A stretch of 64,000 bases of DNA from RFSX01 sp964591455. GTDB lineage: Bacteria > Bacteroidota > Bacteroidia > Chitinophagales > Saprospiraceae. The position numbers and the translations under genes were made by a program. Location of the stretch: NCBI GenBank assembly GCA_964591455.1, contig CAZQDZ010000003.1:124001-188000 (forward strand), read 5' to 3'. Of the stretch, positions 29,501 through 37,905 are shown piece after piece (within the stretch, counting starts at the first letter, position 1; the number at the start of each line of letters is the position of its first letter). The notes beneath the pieces were generated by a model. That model saw only the letters and a program-made list of their open reading frames with translations. It did not search any database and was not told the DNA's origin.

Positions 29501-31387
29501 ACAAACTGGACCTACAGTTGGGTCAAGTAAGAATGGTGGGTCATTAGGAAGAGCAATAACAGTTCCATTGGCATCAGTAAATATCCATCTTCCAAACTCT
29601 CCTTGATTTCCAGATAAACTTACATCTATTGGTTCTGACACAACACCTTCTATACAAACTTCAAAACTATCTCCAAGTGGAGATGTAATAGTTCCACCTT
29701 CTGCTAGCTCCTTGTCAATAATCACTGAATTTGATATATCGAAACAAGTACCACTTAAGTTATTGATATTACTACCTACTGTTAAGCCATTTAGTGTTCC
29801 ACTCCAACTAACATTATAAAAACGAAATGCTCCAGAATCGAATCCTGAGAAATCGAATGGAATCATTGGGTTTGCATCTATTATAACTCCATTCTCATCT
29901 GCAAGTACGATTTGGTTATTATCACCTCTAACATTATTAACCACTAGGTCAACAATATTACTTGTCCCATTGCCTTCACATATATTGATAAATGAAAATC
30001 CGTTACTTCCTAATACACCTCCTTCAACACTTTCCTTTGTAATTACAATCGGGTTAGATAAGGTGAAGCAATCTCCAGATAGGCTATTTATATTACTGCC
30101 TATTGCAAATCCTGCTAGATTACCGACAAAGCTTACATTTTGTATAATGCATTGTGCATTTGAAAACTGAGATAAGTCGAATGGTGGGGCACTAGGTAAG
30201 CCGATAATATTGCCAAGGTCATTCGTAATAACCCATCTATTCATTCCATTTCCACCGGTTATACTTACATCTATAGGCGAAGAATTATTTGCACAAATTG
30301 TAGTGCCAGAAGTAGTAGATATTGTAGCTGGTGAAGCTGACATTCTATTCACACTGACAGGATTAGACAAGTCAAAACATCCATCAAAGTCAGCCATATT
30401 AGCCCCAGCAGTTAGGCCATTCAGTGTGCCTTCGTAAGCAACAAACCAAATCTGACAAATACCAGGACCTGCACCTTCAAAATCAAATGGAGGTCCTCCA
30501 GTTGGTACAGTAATGATATTACCCATATCATCTGTGATGAAAAAACTTCCATTTGTAGAAGAATTTCCAACTAGGTCAACATTTACTGGTGCACCAGCTC
30601 CCGTTCCCACACACACTGATGTAGATACTGCACCATTAGGAAGAGATAATGAACCACCATCTATAATAGTACCACATGAGCTTTCTATGCTAATCTCATC
30701 TAAATCCCATGCATTAACTAGTGAACCATTACCTACTAAACAATATCCGATAAATTCGAAAGTAAATACAGATGTTTCTGTTACTGTGAATTCTGGATTA
30801 TCTAAGAAGCTAAATGATTCTCTTGTCCAGTCATTTGTTGTTGCATTATCAGCAGATCTGAATACTTCTACACCGTCTTTTAAGACTCTTACACCATATA
30901 GTGTTGGAAAGTTATTTAAACCAGTTTCTCCGTCAATCCAGTTGTACTCTATTGGTGCTTGCTCATAAAATGACAAACTACTTAGTGTTCCGCTGCCGTC
31001 TGAACCTGGGACTACTTGGACATCAATAAGTACTGATCTCATATGTCCTGCTGGGAAAGTACAGTCTGCTACTGAACTCACACACATTGCAGAGCCTAAA
31101 ATACCAGGCGTACATGAATGGGGATTTCTTAAGGGTTCCTCTCTTCTTAAAGAATTATTGAGAATGCTCATTTGTAAACAAGCGTCAGAGTTATTGATTA
31201 CAGGAATAAATTCTGAGTAATCTGTATTGGTGTTCTGAGCTGGGAATGAACTACAGGCATCCATATCAAAGTTCATATTTGAAGTTGTAAACGTACCGTT
31301 TACAGGTGTGGATGCTGAAATCTCTGAAAACAGGGTTGTTGTTACTAGCAATACTGCCAGACAACACTGACCAATTAATTTCGTCAT
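26501..31387 (-). CDS. Large repetitive secreted protein with T9SS type A sorting domain
   Basis: The chosen start at 31387 gives a good signal peptide (MTKLIGQCCLAVLLVTTTLF...); an upstream ATG at 31423 would add 12 residues before it. The 1,628-residue product has a clear A-B8-A-B2 layout. An N-terminal A domain of about 210 residues (DACSSFPAQ, NPHSCTPGILG, YGVRVLKDG) is followed by eight B repeats of about 108 residues. Each B repeat has GG.....C........D..GNI..LP..PPFDF and ends CFDLSN. A second A domain (about residues 1105-1305) and two more B repeats follow. A type A sorting domain (TDITIYPNPTTS to the end) closes it. Function is unknown; a surface adhesin or layer is plausible. Confidence 0.87.
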   Translation of the reverse strand: MTKLIGQCCLAVLLVTTTLFSEISASTPVNGTFTTSNMNFDMDACSSFPAQNTNTDYSEFIPVINNSDACLQMSILNNSLRREEPLRNPHSCTPGILGSAMCVSSVADCTFPAGHMRSVLIDVQVVPGSDGSGTLSSLSFYEQAPIEYNWIDGETGLNNFPTLYGVRVLKDGVEVFRSADNATTNDWTRESFSFLDNPEFTVTETSVFTFEFIGYCLVGNGSLVNAWDLDEISIESSCGTIIDGGSLSLPNGAVSTSVCVGTGAGAPVNVDLVGNSSTNGSFFITDDMGNIITVPTGGPPFDFEGAGPGICQIWFVAYEGTLNGLTAGANMADFDGCFDLSNPVSVNRMSASPATISTTSGTTICANNSSPIDVSITGGNGMNRWVITNDLGNIIGLPSAPPFDLSQFSNAQCIIQNVSFVGNLAGFAIGSNINSLSGDCFTLSNPIVITKESVEGGVLGSNGFSFINICEGNGTSNIVDLVVNNVRGDNNQIVLADENGVIIDANPMIPFDFSGFDSGAFRFYNVSWSGTLNGLTVGSNINNLSGTCFDISNSVIIDKELAEGGTITSPLGDSFEVCIEGVVSEPIDVSLSGNQGEFGRWIFTDANGTVIALPNDPPFLLDPTVGPVCIVRFLSFEDSFRGLFLGQNISEFEGCFDLSNSITITKNRASGGTITDNGFTFIDICANSSSQLISVDLVRNIGDNSIFLISDLNGNIVATSNDPNIDFSTFGDGNYNITHLAYANGVSGAVVGGNINNITGDCLDFSNQIRVNKFSTTAGTVSSPLGGNINVCNDGEEDMIEATLTGNSGGFQRWIISDANGSIIGLPNGSPFSFEGFPEGTCFLSSLSFENGIGGLTIGSNINGFSGCFALSNMIQINKESASGGSLATTDGNTGVSVCLEDNIPDIVNFEVSGVLSDNTGIIITDNMGNILALPGDVTSFDFAGTGAGICRIYNVGYNDAINGLSTGQNISGLDGCFSLSNFITVFRSVTEGGSITTTGGETNVTICVSDGIADPIDVIVSGANNTGDNRIIITDDLGNILALPTSLPFDFEPTGVGICNIYNVNFAGSLDGLMVGGNIANLAGCFDLSNSIIVNRFDFDSMGSNSTVIYNMDACSALTGTTQFDYDEFVPVISNGAGCTRFSASTIYRRDPMNFPHSCTPGVGGTIAVCVSSQEDCTYQADSDYAIRFDVTVTPGSNGIGAISTLNFYEAAPLNFIWLNGISGPNNFPTQYGVRVLRDGQEIYRQTDIATSPDFTLETFDFSSNPNFTVTSESVFSFELLGYCTAGIVGAPASAWDIDNLSITTNCSGALNGGSVSLTGGGTTTEICADDGEDDFIDVTVTESNGPNLQWIITDDAGNILALPSGPPFNLEGQGPGVCNIYNIAFLNGLEGLTAGGNIDEFQGCYSLSNAVAVSRNTGADCASPLVSGGSITTLNGFTQESHCIDDGIADIIDIELTQNSGLSSAWIITNIQGQIIDVPENFPYDFEGTAPGRVFIYHISFNGEILNMDVGNIISDIRGNVSFSNGVMINKEACVVEEVDEEVMSNYATDITIYPNPTTSMMTIMNNQPSNFGSEVILYNSFGQILGSYSIHNDPIQVDVSEFSTGFYHVKMISGQNEVTKAFSKM

Positions 31388-31756
31388 TTTACTTTTTATT
31401 AGTATAAAACTTAAACTTACCACTGTAAGTGTAAAAACTTCAATTTGATTCCAAAACGATGTTATTCGAATTAGACCTCTATTTCAATTATTTACATATG
31501 GAAAGTAATTTATATATGAAAAAACATAAGAATTGACACTTGATAGCGAGTAAAAATAATACTTGCAATTCGATTATTAATGTCCTTAGAAAGAATCTAA
31601 TAAGTTAATTTTTTTTCTAAGTATAAGTTATTATTATTGAATTAGTTATACATTAAGATATTGTAACATATATTAACTACATGATATAAGGTATTTTTAA
31701 TATTACACTACATTTGAATGAATACAATATATTCTAGAAATAATAATCGAATTAGC
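31388..31756. other. 369-base AT-rich intergenic region between divergent surface/secreted genes
   Basis: No convincing gene is present. It separates the divergent repetitive-protein and S46 peptidase genes. It holds the TACATTTG -7 box of the peptidase gene at 31709-31716. A TTGACA-N18-TAATAC pair at 31533-31562 resembles a classical sigma-70 promoter, but that is not the form expected in this phylum. A short inverted repeat CTTAGAAA/TTTCTAAG lies around 31584-31621. The length suggests regulation of one or both genes, but I see no known operator. Confidence 0.5.
31709..31716 (+). promoter_or_regulatory. Bacteroidota-type -7 element for the S46 peptidase; decides its start
   Basis: TACATTTG matches TANNTTTG and ends 2 bases before the first in-frame ATG (31718). 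Transcription would start a few bases further on, too late for that ATG. The element therefore argues for the second ATG at 31757. Confidence 0.5.
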
Positions 31757-33847
31757 ATGAGTAATTATCTAAGAGTTTTATTAGGCCTTACTATTTTTCT
31801 ATTGACTTTTTCTTCTATATATGGACAAGAAGAACAGCCTAACCTTTTTGATTTTGGAAGGATGTGGACATTTGAAGAGCCTCCTACAGATTGGTTTAAG
31901 ACTGCGTACGACATGGATGTGGACCAGGATTGGTTTAAAGACGTCAGAAAATCTTCATTGAGATTTGCGACATGGTGTTCAGCTTCATTTGTCTCTTCTC
32001 AGGGATTAATTATGACCAATCACCACTGTTCACGCGATGTAGCCATTTCAGTTCAGAGTGAAGGCGAAAATTTTGACAAGGATGGATTTTATGCAACCCA
32101 ATTAGAGCAAGAAAGACGAGTGCCTTCATTATTTGTAGAACAGCTTATTATGATAGCAGACATTACAGATGAAGTGAATGAAGCTAAATCAAAAGCTCAA
32201 GGTGATGAAGCGATGTCTTCTGCAGAGCAAGATGCGCTCAAGCGCATTGAAGCAGAATATGCTATTAAGCCTGCTTGGGAAGGATTACGCTTACAAACGG
32301 TTTCTTTTTATAGCGGTGGTAAGTACTCTCTGTATGGTTACAAGAAGTATGAAGATATAAGACTTGTATTGATGCCTGAGAATGATTTGGGTTTCTATGG
32401 AGGTGATCCTGATAACTTTACTTATCCTCGATACAATCTTGACATGACATTTTGGAGAGCTTATGATGATAATGGAAAACCACTAGATACGTCTGCAAAT
32501 TTTTTCCAATTTAATATAGACGGGGTAACTGAAGATACGCCAGTATTCGTTATCGGAAATCCAGGTAGAACTGAACGTTACAGAACAGTGGCTCAGCTGG
32601 AATACGACCGCGATTATAGATTCAAGCATTTACTAAAGTGGATTACCAACAGACGTGATATTCAATTAGAGTCTTATAACATTATGGTACAAGACCCCGA
32701 TAAAGAAAGAGAAGCGCAACAATTGCTAAGTAGCATTAATGGATTGTCCAATTCTATTAAGGCTTATGAGGGCATAGTGGGAGGATTGCATAACGAGGCT
32801 TTCATGAAGAGAAAATCTGACATGGAAGATGCTGTAAGAAAAGGGTCTAAAGGTCCTGCCTATTGGAATCAATTGAGTTCTGAGTACCAAAAGTTAGAAC
32901 CTCATGCATGGGCTGTCAACCTCATGGGGCCATCTTCATTAAGAGGAGATGCATTCCTTTTGATACATGAAATTGCTAAGTATAAATCTCAAATCGAATC
33001 GAATGTAAGTAATGACGAGTTAGAAGTTACTACTCAGAATATAATCGATTACAATAAGAACCTTGAAGTAGATAGAGAGAAAGAGATGTTAGCGCTCTTA
33101 CTTAATGAATGGTCTTCAGAAATTTATCCAGGTGACAATACATTAGATAGGCTGTTATCAGGCCAGACCATTACTGAATACGTGAACAAGCTATTTTCGG
33201 AATCCAATTTCCTTCAGAAAGGTTCTGATATTTCTAAGTTTCTAGGTAAGAAAAAGAATATAGAGAAAAGTAAAGATCCGCTAATAAAGAGTGCAGATAT
33301 ATTAATAACACGTTATCAGCAAGCATCTGAAGCCTTTTCTAAATCATCTGCAAAGAGAAATGGATTGGAAGCTAAAATAGCCAATCAGGCATTCAATGTA
33401 TTTGGAACTTCTCTCCCACCTGACGCTACTTTTACTTTACGTATTAGTGATGGTCTAGTAAAAGGATATAATTACAATGGTACCGAAGCACCAGTAAAGA
33501 CAACATATTTTGGAATGTATGACAGACATTATTCTAATGAAAAAACATTTCCATGGTCGTTGCCTGAAAAATGGCATAACCCATCAATGGATCTGTTACA
33601 ATCTCCACTCAACTTCGTATCTACGAATGATATAATCGGTGGAAATTCCGGCAGTGCTATCATCAATAAAAATAAAGAAGCTGTCGGTCTCATTTTCGAT
33701 GGAAATATAGAGTCGTTACCAGGTAACTTTATTTTTGATGAAGAATCTAATAGAAGTGTCTCAGTTCATGCTGGGGGCATATATGCGGCAATGAAGTATG
33801 TGTATAATGCTGATAGAATAATTGCTGAACTCAATATTAAAGAATAG
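31757..33847 (+). CDS. S46 family dipeptidyl-peptidase, DPP7-like
   Basis: The 696-residue secreted serine peptidase removes dipeptides from the N-termini of peptides in the periplasm. A signal peptide (MSNYLRVLLGLTIFLLTFSSIYG) precedes QEEQPNLFDFGRMW. The catalytic His is in IMTNHHCSRD and the Ser in GGNSGSAIINK. The segment FDGNIESLPGNFIFDEE is typical of the family. In the specificity region (NRSVSVHAGGIYAAM) the residue that is Arg in acid-specific DPP11 appears to be Gly, as in DPP7, which prefers hydrophobic P1 residues; this alignment was done by eye. An ATG at 31718 would add 13 residues, but the promoter position argues against it. Confidence 0.88.
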   Translation: MSNYLRVLLGLTIFLLTFSSIYGQEEQPNLFDFGRMWTFEEPPTDWFKTAYDMDVDQDWFKDVRKSSLRFATWCSASFVSSQGLIMTNHHCSRDVAISVQSEGENFDKDGFYATQLEQERRVPSLFVEQLIMIADITDEVNEAKSKAQGDEAMSSAEQDALKRIEAEYAIKPAWEGLRLQTVSFYSGGKYSLYGYKKYEDIRLVLMPENDLGFYGGDPDNFTYPRYNLDMTFWRAYDDNGKPLDTSANFFQFNIDGVTEDTPVFVIGNPGRTERYRTVAQLEYDRDYRFKHLLKWITNRRDIQLESYNIMVQDPDKEREAQQLLSSINGLSNSIKAYEGIVGGLHNEAFMKRKSDMEDAVRKGSKGPAYWNQLSSEYQKLEPHAWAVNLMGPSSLRGDAFLLIHEIAKYKSQIESNVSNDELEVTTQNIIDYNKNLEVDREKEMLALLLNEWSSEIYPGDNTLDRLLSGQTITEYVNKLFSESNFLQKGSDISKFLGKKKNIEKSKDPLIKSADILITRYQQASEAFSKSSAKRNGLEAKIANQAFNVFGTSLPPDATFTLRISDGLVKGYNYNGTEAPVKTTYFGMYDRHYSNEKTFPWSLPEKWHNPSMDLLQSPLNFVSTNDIIGGNSGSAIINKNKEAVGLIFDGNIESLPGNFIFDEESNRSVSVHAGGIYAAMKYVYNADRIIAELNIKE

Positions 33848-33871
33848 TATTCTTCTATAATTGAAATGAAA

Positions 33872-33905
33872 AAGGCGAAGACTGTAATAGTCTTCGCCTT
33901 TTTTT
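33872..33905. terminator. Bidirectional intrinsic terminator
   Basis: A perfect 12-bp stem (AAGGCGAAGACT and its complement) with loop GTAAT runs from 33872 to 33900. It is followed by five more T and preceded by further A residues. It serves the S46 peptidase gene and the convergent dnaK gene. Confidence 0.9.
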
Positions 33906-33929
33906 ATTACCAAAAAATTTTGTCAGATA

Positions 33930-35831
33930 TTATTTGTCATCTACTTCTTCGAACTCGACATCAGTCACCTCCTCATCCGCTTTTTTATCAGAAGGATTAT
34001 CCTGCGCACTGCCTTCGTTTTGTCCTTCTTGGGTTGCTGCATAAATGTCTTGGCTTGCCGCTGTCCAAGCATTATTCATTTTTTCCATTGCTGCATCTAT
34101 CGCACCAAGATCCTGCATCTTATGTGCTTCTTTTAGTTCTGTTAGTGCAGAATCTATATCACCCTTTTTATCTTCTGGAATCTTATCTCCATATTCTTTC
34201 ATCTGCTTCTCAGTCTGGAATATTAGAGAATCCGCTTGATTAATCTTGTCAGCTTTCTCTCTGGTCTGTTTGTCACTATCAGCATTTGCAGCCGCCTCAG
34301 CCTTCATCTTTTCTATTTCTTCTTTGGACAATCCTGTAGATGCTTCTATTCTTATATTCTGTTCTTTTCCAGTGCCCTTGTCTTTGGCAGATACATTGAG
34401 AATTCCATTAGCATCCATATCAAAACTTACCTCAATCTGTGGTACACCTCGAGGTGCTGGAGGAATTCCATCGAGTATAAATCGCCCTACGGCTCTATTA
34501 TCTTTTGCCATCGGTCTTTCACCTTGCAAAATGTGGATTTCCACACTAGGCTGATTATCAGCAGCTGTACTGTAGACTTTAGACTTTTTAGTAGGAATCG
34601 TAGAATTAGATTCTATGACTACATCATATACGCCACCCATAGTCTCTATACCCATAGATAAAGGCGTTACATCTAATAAGAGTACGTCTTGAACATCTCC
34701 ACTTAAAACCCCACCCTGAATCGATGCACCTACAGCAACCACTTCATCAGGATTGACACTCTTATTTGGTTTTTTACCAAAGAACTTCTCTACCGCTTCT
34801 TGGATCTTCGGAATTCTGGTAGACCCACCTACTAGGATGATTTCGTCTATATCACTTTTTGATAATCCTGCATCTTTAAGTGCTTCCTGACAAGGCTTTA
34901 ATGTTCTTTCTACTAAGGAGTCAGATAGCTGCTCGAACTTTGATCTTGTTAATTTGAGTACAAGGTGCTTTGGCACTCCATCTACCGCAGTGACATATGG
35001 AAGATTAATGTCTGTCTCCTGAGATGACGATAGTTCAATTTTCGCTTTTTCAGCGGCATCCTTGAGACGCTGTAGAGCCATTGGATCTTTTCTTAAATCC
35101 ATATTCTCTTGCTTCTTGAATTCTTCAGCGAGGTGGTCTATGATTACATGGTCAAAGTCGTCACCACCTAGATGTGTATCACCATTGGTAGATTTTACTT
35201 CAAATACACCATCACCTAATTCTAAAATAGAAACATCGAAAGTCCCTCCACCAAGATCATATACAGCTATAGTAGAATCTTGTCCCTTCTTGTCTAAACC
35301 ATATGCTAGTGCAGCAGCAGTTGGCTCATTGATTATTCTCTGAACATTTAGTCCAGCAATCTCTCCAGCTTCCTTCGTTGCTTGACGCTGAGAATCATTG
35401 AAGTAGGCAGGTACAGTAACGACTGCATCAGTGACCTCTGTGCCCAGAAAATCTTCAGCAGTTTTCTTCATCTTTTGGAGGATGATAGCAGAAATCTCCT
35501 GAGGCGTATACTTTCTATCTTCTATGTTGATTCTGATCGTATTGTTATCCCCTTTTGCCACCTTATAAGTAGATCGTCCAACTTCCTTTTCAGCTTCATC
35601 GAATCTCAATCCCATAAATCGCTTTACAGAAGAGATAGTACGCGTTGGATTTGTGATAGCTTGGCGCTTAGCTGGATCACCTACTTTTCTTTCACCATTA
35701 TCTAGGAATGCAACCACAGATGGTGTGGTTCTTCTACCTTCTTCATTAGGAATGACAACGGGTTCATTTCCTTCCATGACCGCTACAACACTATTGGTAG
35801 TTCCTAGGTCTATACCTATTATTTTACCCAT
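33930..35831 (-). CDS. dnaK: Chaperone protein DnaK (Hsp70)
   Basis: The full-length 633-residue ATP-driven chaperone starts MGKIIGIDLGTTNSVVAVMEG. The phosphate-binding motif AVYDLGGGTFDVSILE and adenosine motif ILVGGSTRIPKIQE are present, as is the VEIHILQGERPMA substrate-binding region. It ends in the usual acidic tail (EVTDVEFEEVDDK). It works with DnaJ and GrpE, neither of which is in this window. The 164-base upstream region lacks a CIRCE element but has two palindromes that could be heat-shock sites. A shared terminator ends the gene. Confidence 0.97.
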   Translation of the reverse strand: MGKIIGIDLGTTNSVVAVMEGNEPVVIPNEEGRRTTPSVVAFLDNGERKVGDPAKRQAITNPTRTISSVKRFMGLRFDEAEKEVGRSTYKVAKGDNNTIRINIEDRKYTPQEISAIILQKMKKTAEDFLGTEVTDAVVTVPAYFNDSQRQATKEAGEIAGLNVQRIINEPTAAALAYGLDKKGQDSTIAVYDLGGGTFDVSILELGDGVFEVKSTNGDTHLGGDDFDHVIIDHLAEEFKKQENMDLRKDPMALQRLKDAAEKAKIELSSSQETDINLPYVTAVDGVPKHLVLKLTRSKFEQLSDSLVERTLKPCQEALKDAGLSKSDIDEIILVGGSTRIPKIQEAVEKFFGKKPNKSVNPDEVVAVGASIQGGVLSGDVQDVLLLDVTPLSMGIETMGGVYDVVIESNSTIPTKKSKVYSTAADNQPSVEIHILQGERPMAKDNRAVGRFILDGIPPAPRGVPQIEVSFDMDANGILNVSAKDKGTGKEQNIRIEASTGLSKEEIEKMKAEAAANADSDKQTREKADKINQADSLIFQTEKQMKEYGDKIPEDKKGDIDSALTELKEAHKMQDLGAIDAAMEKMNNAWTAASQDIYAATQEGQNEGSAQDNPSDKKADEEVTDVEFEEVDDK

Positions 35832-35931
35832 ATCGAATAATTAAACTGTTACTTTATTTATCAAAAATTTATACATATGATACATATCAAAGTATATGCC
35901 TATGCATTGTAGCTGCCAAATTGTGTTGGAA

Positions 35932-35990
35932 TGTCAGGTCAAAACTGACAAGATGTTTATTTGCTTAAAGAACAGATGACAAAAAGTCAT
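35932..35990 (-). promoter_or_regulatory. Pair of TGAC-centred palindromes upstream of dnaK
   Basis: TGTCAG-N7-CTGACA lies at 35932-35950 and ATGAC-N5-GTCAT at 35976-35990, both in the gap between the upstream lipoprotein gene and dnaK. Both have the same TGAC/GTCA half-sites around an A-rich centre. They are candidates for heat-shock regulator sites; the shorter one could also be a weak hairpin after the upstream gene. Confidence 0.35.
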
Positions 35991-35995
35991 ATATT

Positions 35996-37000
35996 CTATT
36001 CAAAACCAAGCTGATTTGTAATCGGGCCATTAATCAATTCATCTTCTGATACACCACTTAGTCTTATCTCAAATAGACTTGTAGTATTCCTAGAGGCGAA
36101 AATGCCTCTTCCTTCAGAGAGATTGTCAAAAAACGGTATATCTTGAGTAGAAGTAATACCCAAATTTGCCTGACCAACTCTAAGAAATTCCTCTAGAATA
36201 GAATTTGCACCAGACAGATGGAGATTCATAGAACTAAATCGCCTTTGGATACCTTCAACAACTGGGATTCTTGAGGCCATAACAGCGAAAAATTCATCAC
36301 CCATCTGTTCGAATCTGATAACATTAGATCCAGACTCTGATCTTCTGAGGTTGGTGGCCATATCCCAAGTGAAAGATCTGGTCTCAAAATTTTCTCCAGG
36401 CATTCTTTCTACGTAGAATATCTCTAATGACAGATCATAGATTTGACCATTGGGATGGACACTCATAGCTATACCAGTATTATCATTAGGTAGAAATGCT
36501 AGTCTTGGATCCGGGCTCAATGGATTAGGTGAAATAAATCTAGATACTCCTACTATGTTAGTAGACGCTGTAACTAGAGGAAGTTCATCACCTCTATCAA
36601 GATTCAATGTATACTGGCCTTCCAAGTCGATATTAAGACTCTCTGAATCTACGGTATACAGGTAATTGGGATCTTGTGCAAAAACACCTTCATCTCTGAC
36701 CAACCCTTGCAGATTTCCATTGATCCTTGTTAATGGAATGACATCATCATTTAGATTATTTGTAATAAATGCTGTGACTGTCTCTGGATAATAGAGTGAA
36801 TCAACATCTTGAGCTATTATGAGTGCAGATATTGCTGGATCTACGAATGCTCTTTCAATCCTGATATACTGTGAATCATTAGATGGATCAAGTAAACCAT
36901 ATATTATAGGTAAATCTCCCGCTGGTTCTACAACATCTAATGTATTGTCACAACTAAGGAACCCTAAAATAAGAATGAGCAGAATGCTGATTTTTTTCAT
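35996..37000 (-). CDS. Outer-membrane-type lipoprotein, DUF4249-like
   Basis: The 334-residue protein has a lipoprotein signal ending LGFLSC at residue 17. The start of the mature chain (PIIYGLLDPSNDSQYIRIERAF) resembles the DUF4249 family, which is mostly beta-sheet and is often encoded beside TonB-dependent receptors; no receptor is adjacent here. I see no catalytic motif. The match to the family is by pattern only. It is followed on the same strand by dnaK after 164 bases. Confidence 0.6.
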   Translation of the reverse strand: MKKISILLILILGFLSCDNTLDVVEPAGDLPIIYGLLDPSNDSQYIRIERAFVDPAISALIIAQDVDSLYYPETVTAFITNNLNDDVIPLTRINGNLQGLVRDEGVFAQDPNYLYTVDSESLNIDLEGQYTLNLDRGDELPLVTASTNIVGVSRFISPNPLSPDPRLAFLPNDNTGIAMSVHPNGQIYDLSLEIFYVERMPGENFETRSFTWDMATNLRRSESGSNVIRFEQMGDEFFAVMASRIPVVEGIQRRFSSMNLHLSGANSILEEFLRVGQANLGITSTQDIPFFDNLSEGRGIFASRNTTSLFEIRLSGVSEDELINGPITNQLGFE

Positions 37001-37004
37001 GCCA

Positions 37005-37012
37005 CAAATCTA
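37005..37012 (-). promoter_or_regulatory. Bacteroidota-type -7 element for the DUF4249-like gene
   Basis: On the minus strand TAGATTTG lies 4 bases before the ATG at 37000. Transcription would start at or within a base or two of the start codon, so the message would be nearly leaderless. No -33 match is seen. Confidence 0.38.
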
Positions 37013-37084
37013 CGCTAAATAATAAATTATGGATATTTCATCTATGGTTTTTATATCTTTCGCATCAAGATAAAACCCTTAAAA

Positions 37085-37903
37085 ATGTCCGCAGTCAGTA
37101 AAGATGCCAAACGCATGACAACTCACATTCTCAAACGAATGAAGGATGCAGGAGAAAAGATCTCAATGCTCACTGCCTATGACTATAGTATGGCTACAAT
37201 AATAGATGACGCTGGAATAGATGTTATCCTTGTTGGAGATTCAGCCTCCAATGTCATGGCTGGTCACGAAACTACGCTACCAATCACTTTGGATCAGATG
37301 ATTTACCATGCAACATCTGTTATTCGTGCAGTAAAAAAGGCTTTGGTAGTAGTGGATTTGCCTTTTGGCACCTACCAAGGAAATTCTGAGAAAGCACTAC
37401 AGTCATCTATCAGAATAATGAAAGAATCTGGCGCTCATGCAGTCAAGTTAGAAGGTGGCTCTGAAATCATAGAATCTGTCAGACGAATTGTTTCATCTGG
37501 TGTCCCAGTTATGGGTCATTTAGGTCTTACACCACAGTCTATATACCAATTTGGGACTTACACTGTGAGAGCCAGAGAAGAAGAAGAGGCTAGGAAACTT
37601 AAGTCAGATGCAATAGAGCTGCAAGAAGCTGGTGCTTTTGGAATAGTAATGGAAAAGATTCCTGCAGACTTGGCAGCAGAAGTAACAAAGCTAGTATCTA
37701 TTCCAACCATAGGGATTGGCGCTGGAGGAGGAACTGATGGTCAGGTTCTAGTCAGTCATGATTTATTTGGAATAACAAAGGCGTTCAACCCAAGATTTTT
37801 GAGACGTTATCTGGATTTGTATAACGAAATGAAGGATGCAGTAGAAAGCTATATTAAAGACGTCAAGTCTTCAGACTTTCCGAGTGACAAAGAGCAATAC
37901 TGA
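37085..37903 (+). CDS. panB: 3-methyl-2-oxobutanoate hydroxymethyltransferase
   Basis: PanB transfers a hydroxymethyl group from methylene-tetrahydrofolate to 2-oxoisovalerate, the first step to pantothenate and CoA. At 272 residues it has normal length. Motifs include SMLTAYDYSMATIIDDAGID, the metal-binding LVGDSASNVMAGHETTLPI, VKLEGG, VMGHLGLTPQS and IGIGAGGGTDGQVLV. The last matches the usual IGIGAG motif with an extra Gly. The mltG gene follows after 2 bases, so both are read from one message. Confidence 0.95.
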   Translation: MSAVSKDAKRMTTHILKRMKDAGEKISMLTAYDYSMATIIDDAGIDVILVGDSASNVMAGHETTLPITLDQMIYHATSVIRAVKKALVVVDLPFGTYQGNSEKALQSSIRIMKESGAHAVKLEGGSEIIESVRRIVSSGVPVMGHLGLTPQSIYQFGTYTVRAREEEEARKLKSDAIELQEAGAFGIVMEKIPADLAAEVTKLVSIPTIGIGAGGGTDGQVLVSHDLFGITKAFNPRFLRRYLDLYNEMKDAVESYIKDVKSSDFPSDKEQY

Positions 37904-37905
37904 GA

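Noticed and set aside
31533..31562. TTGACA-N18-TAATAC, resembling a classical sigma-70 promoter
   Set aside because: Bacteroidota housekeeping promoters use TTTG/TANNTTTG, and chance matches are expected in AT-rich DNA. Not counted as a promoter.
33866..34243. Plus-strand frame of 125 codons at the 3' end of dnaK
   Set aside because: It runs through the bidirectional terminator and is antisense to the conserved DnaK C-terminus, with no family resemblance.
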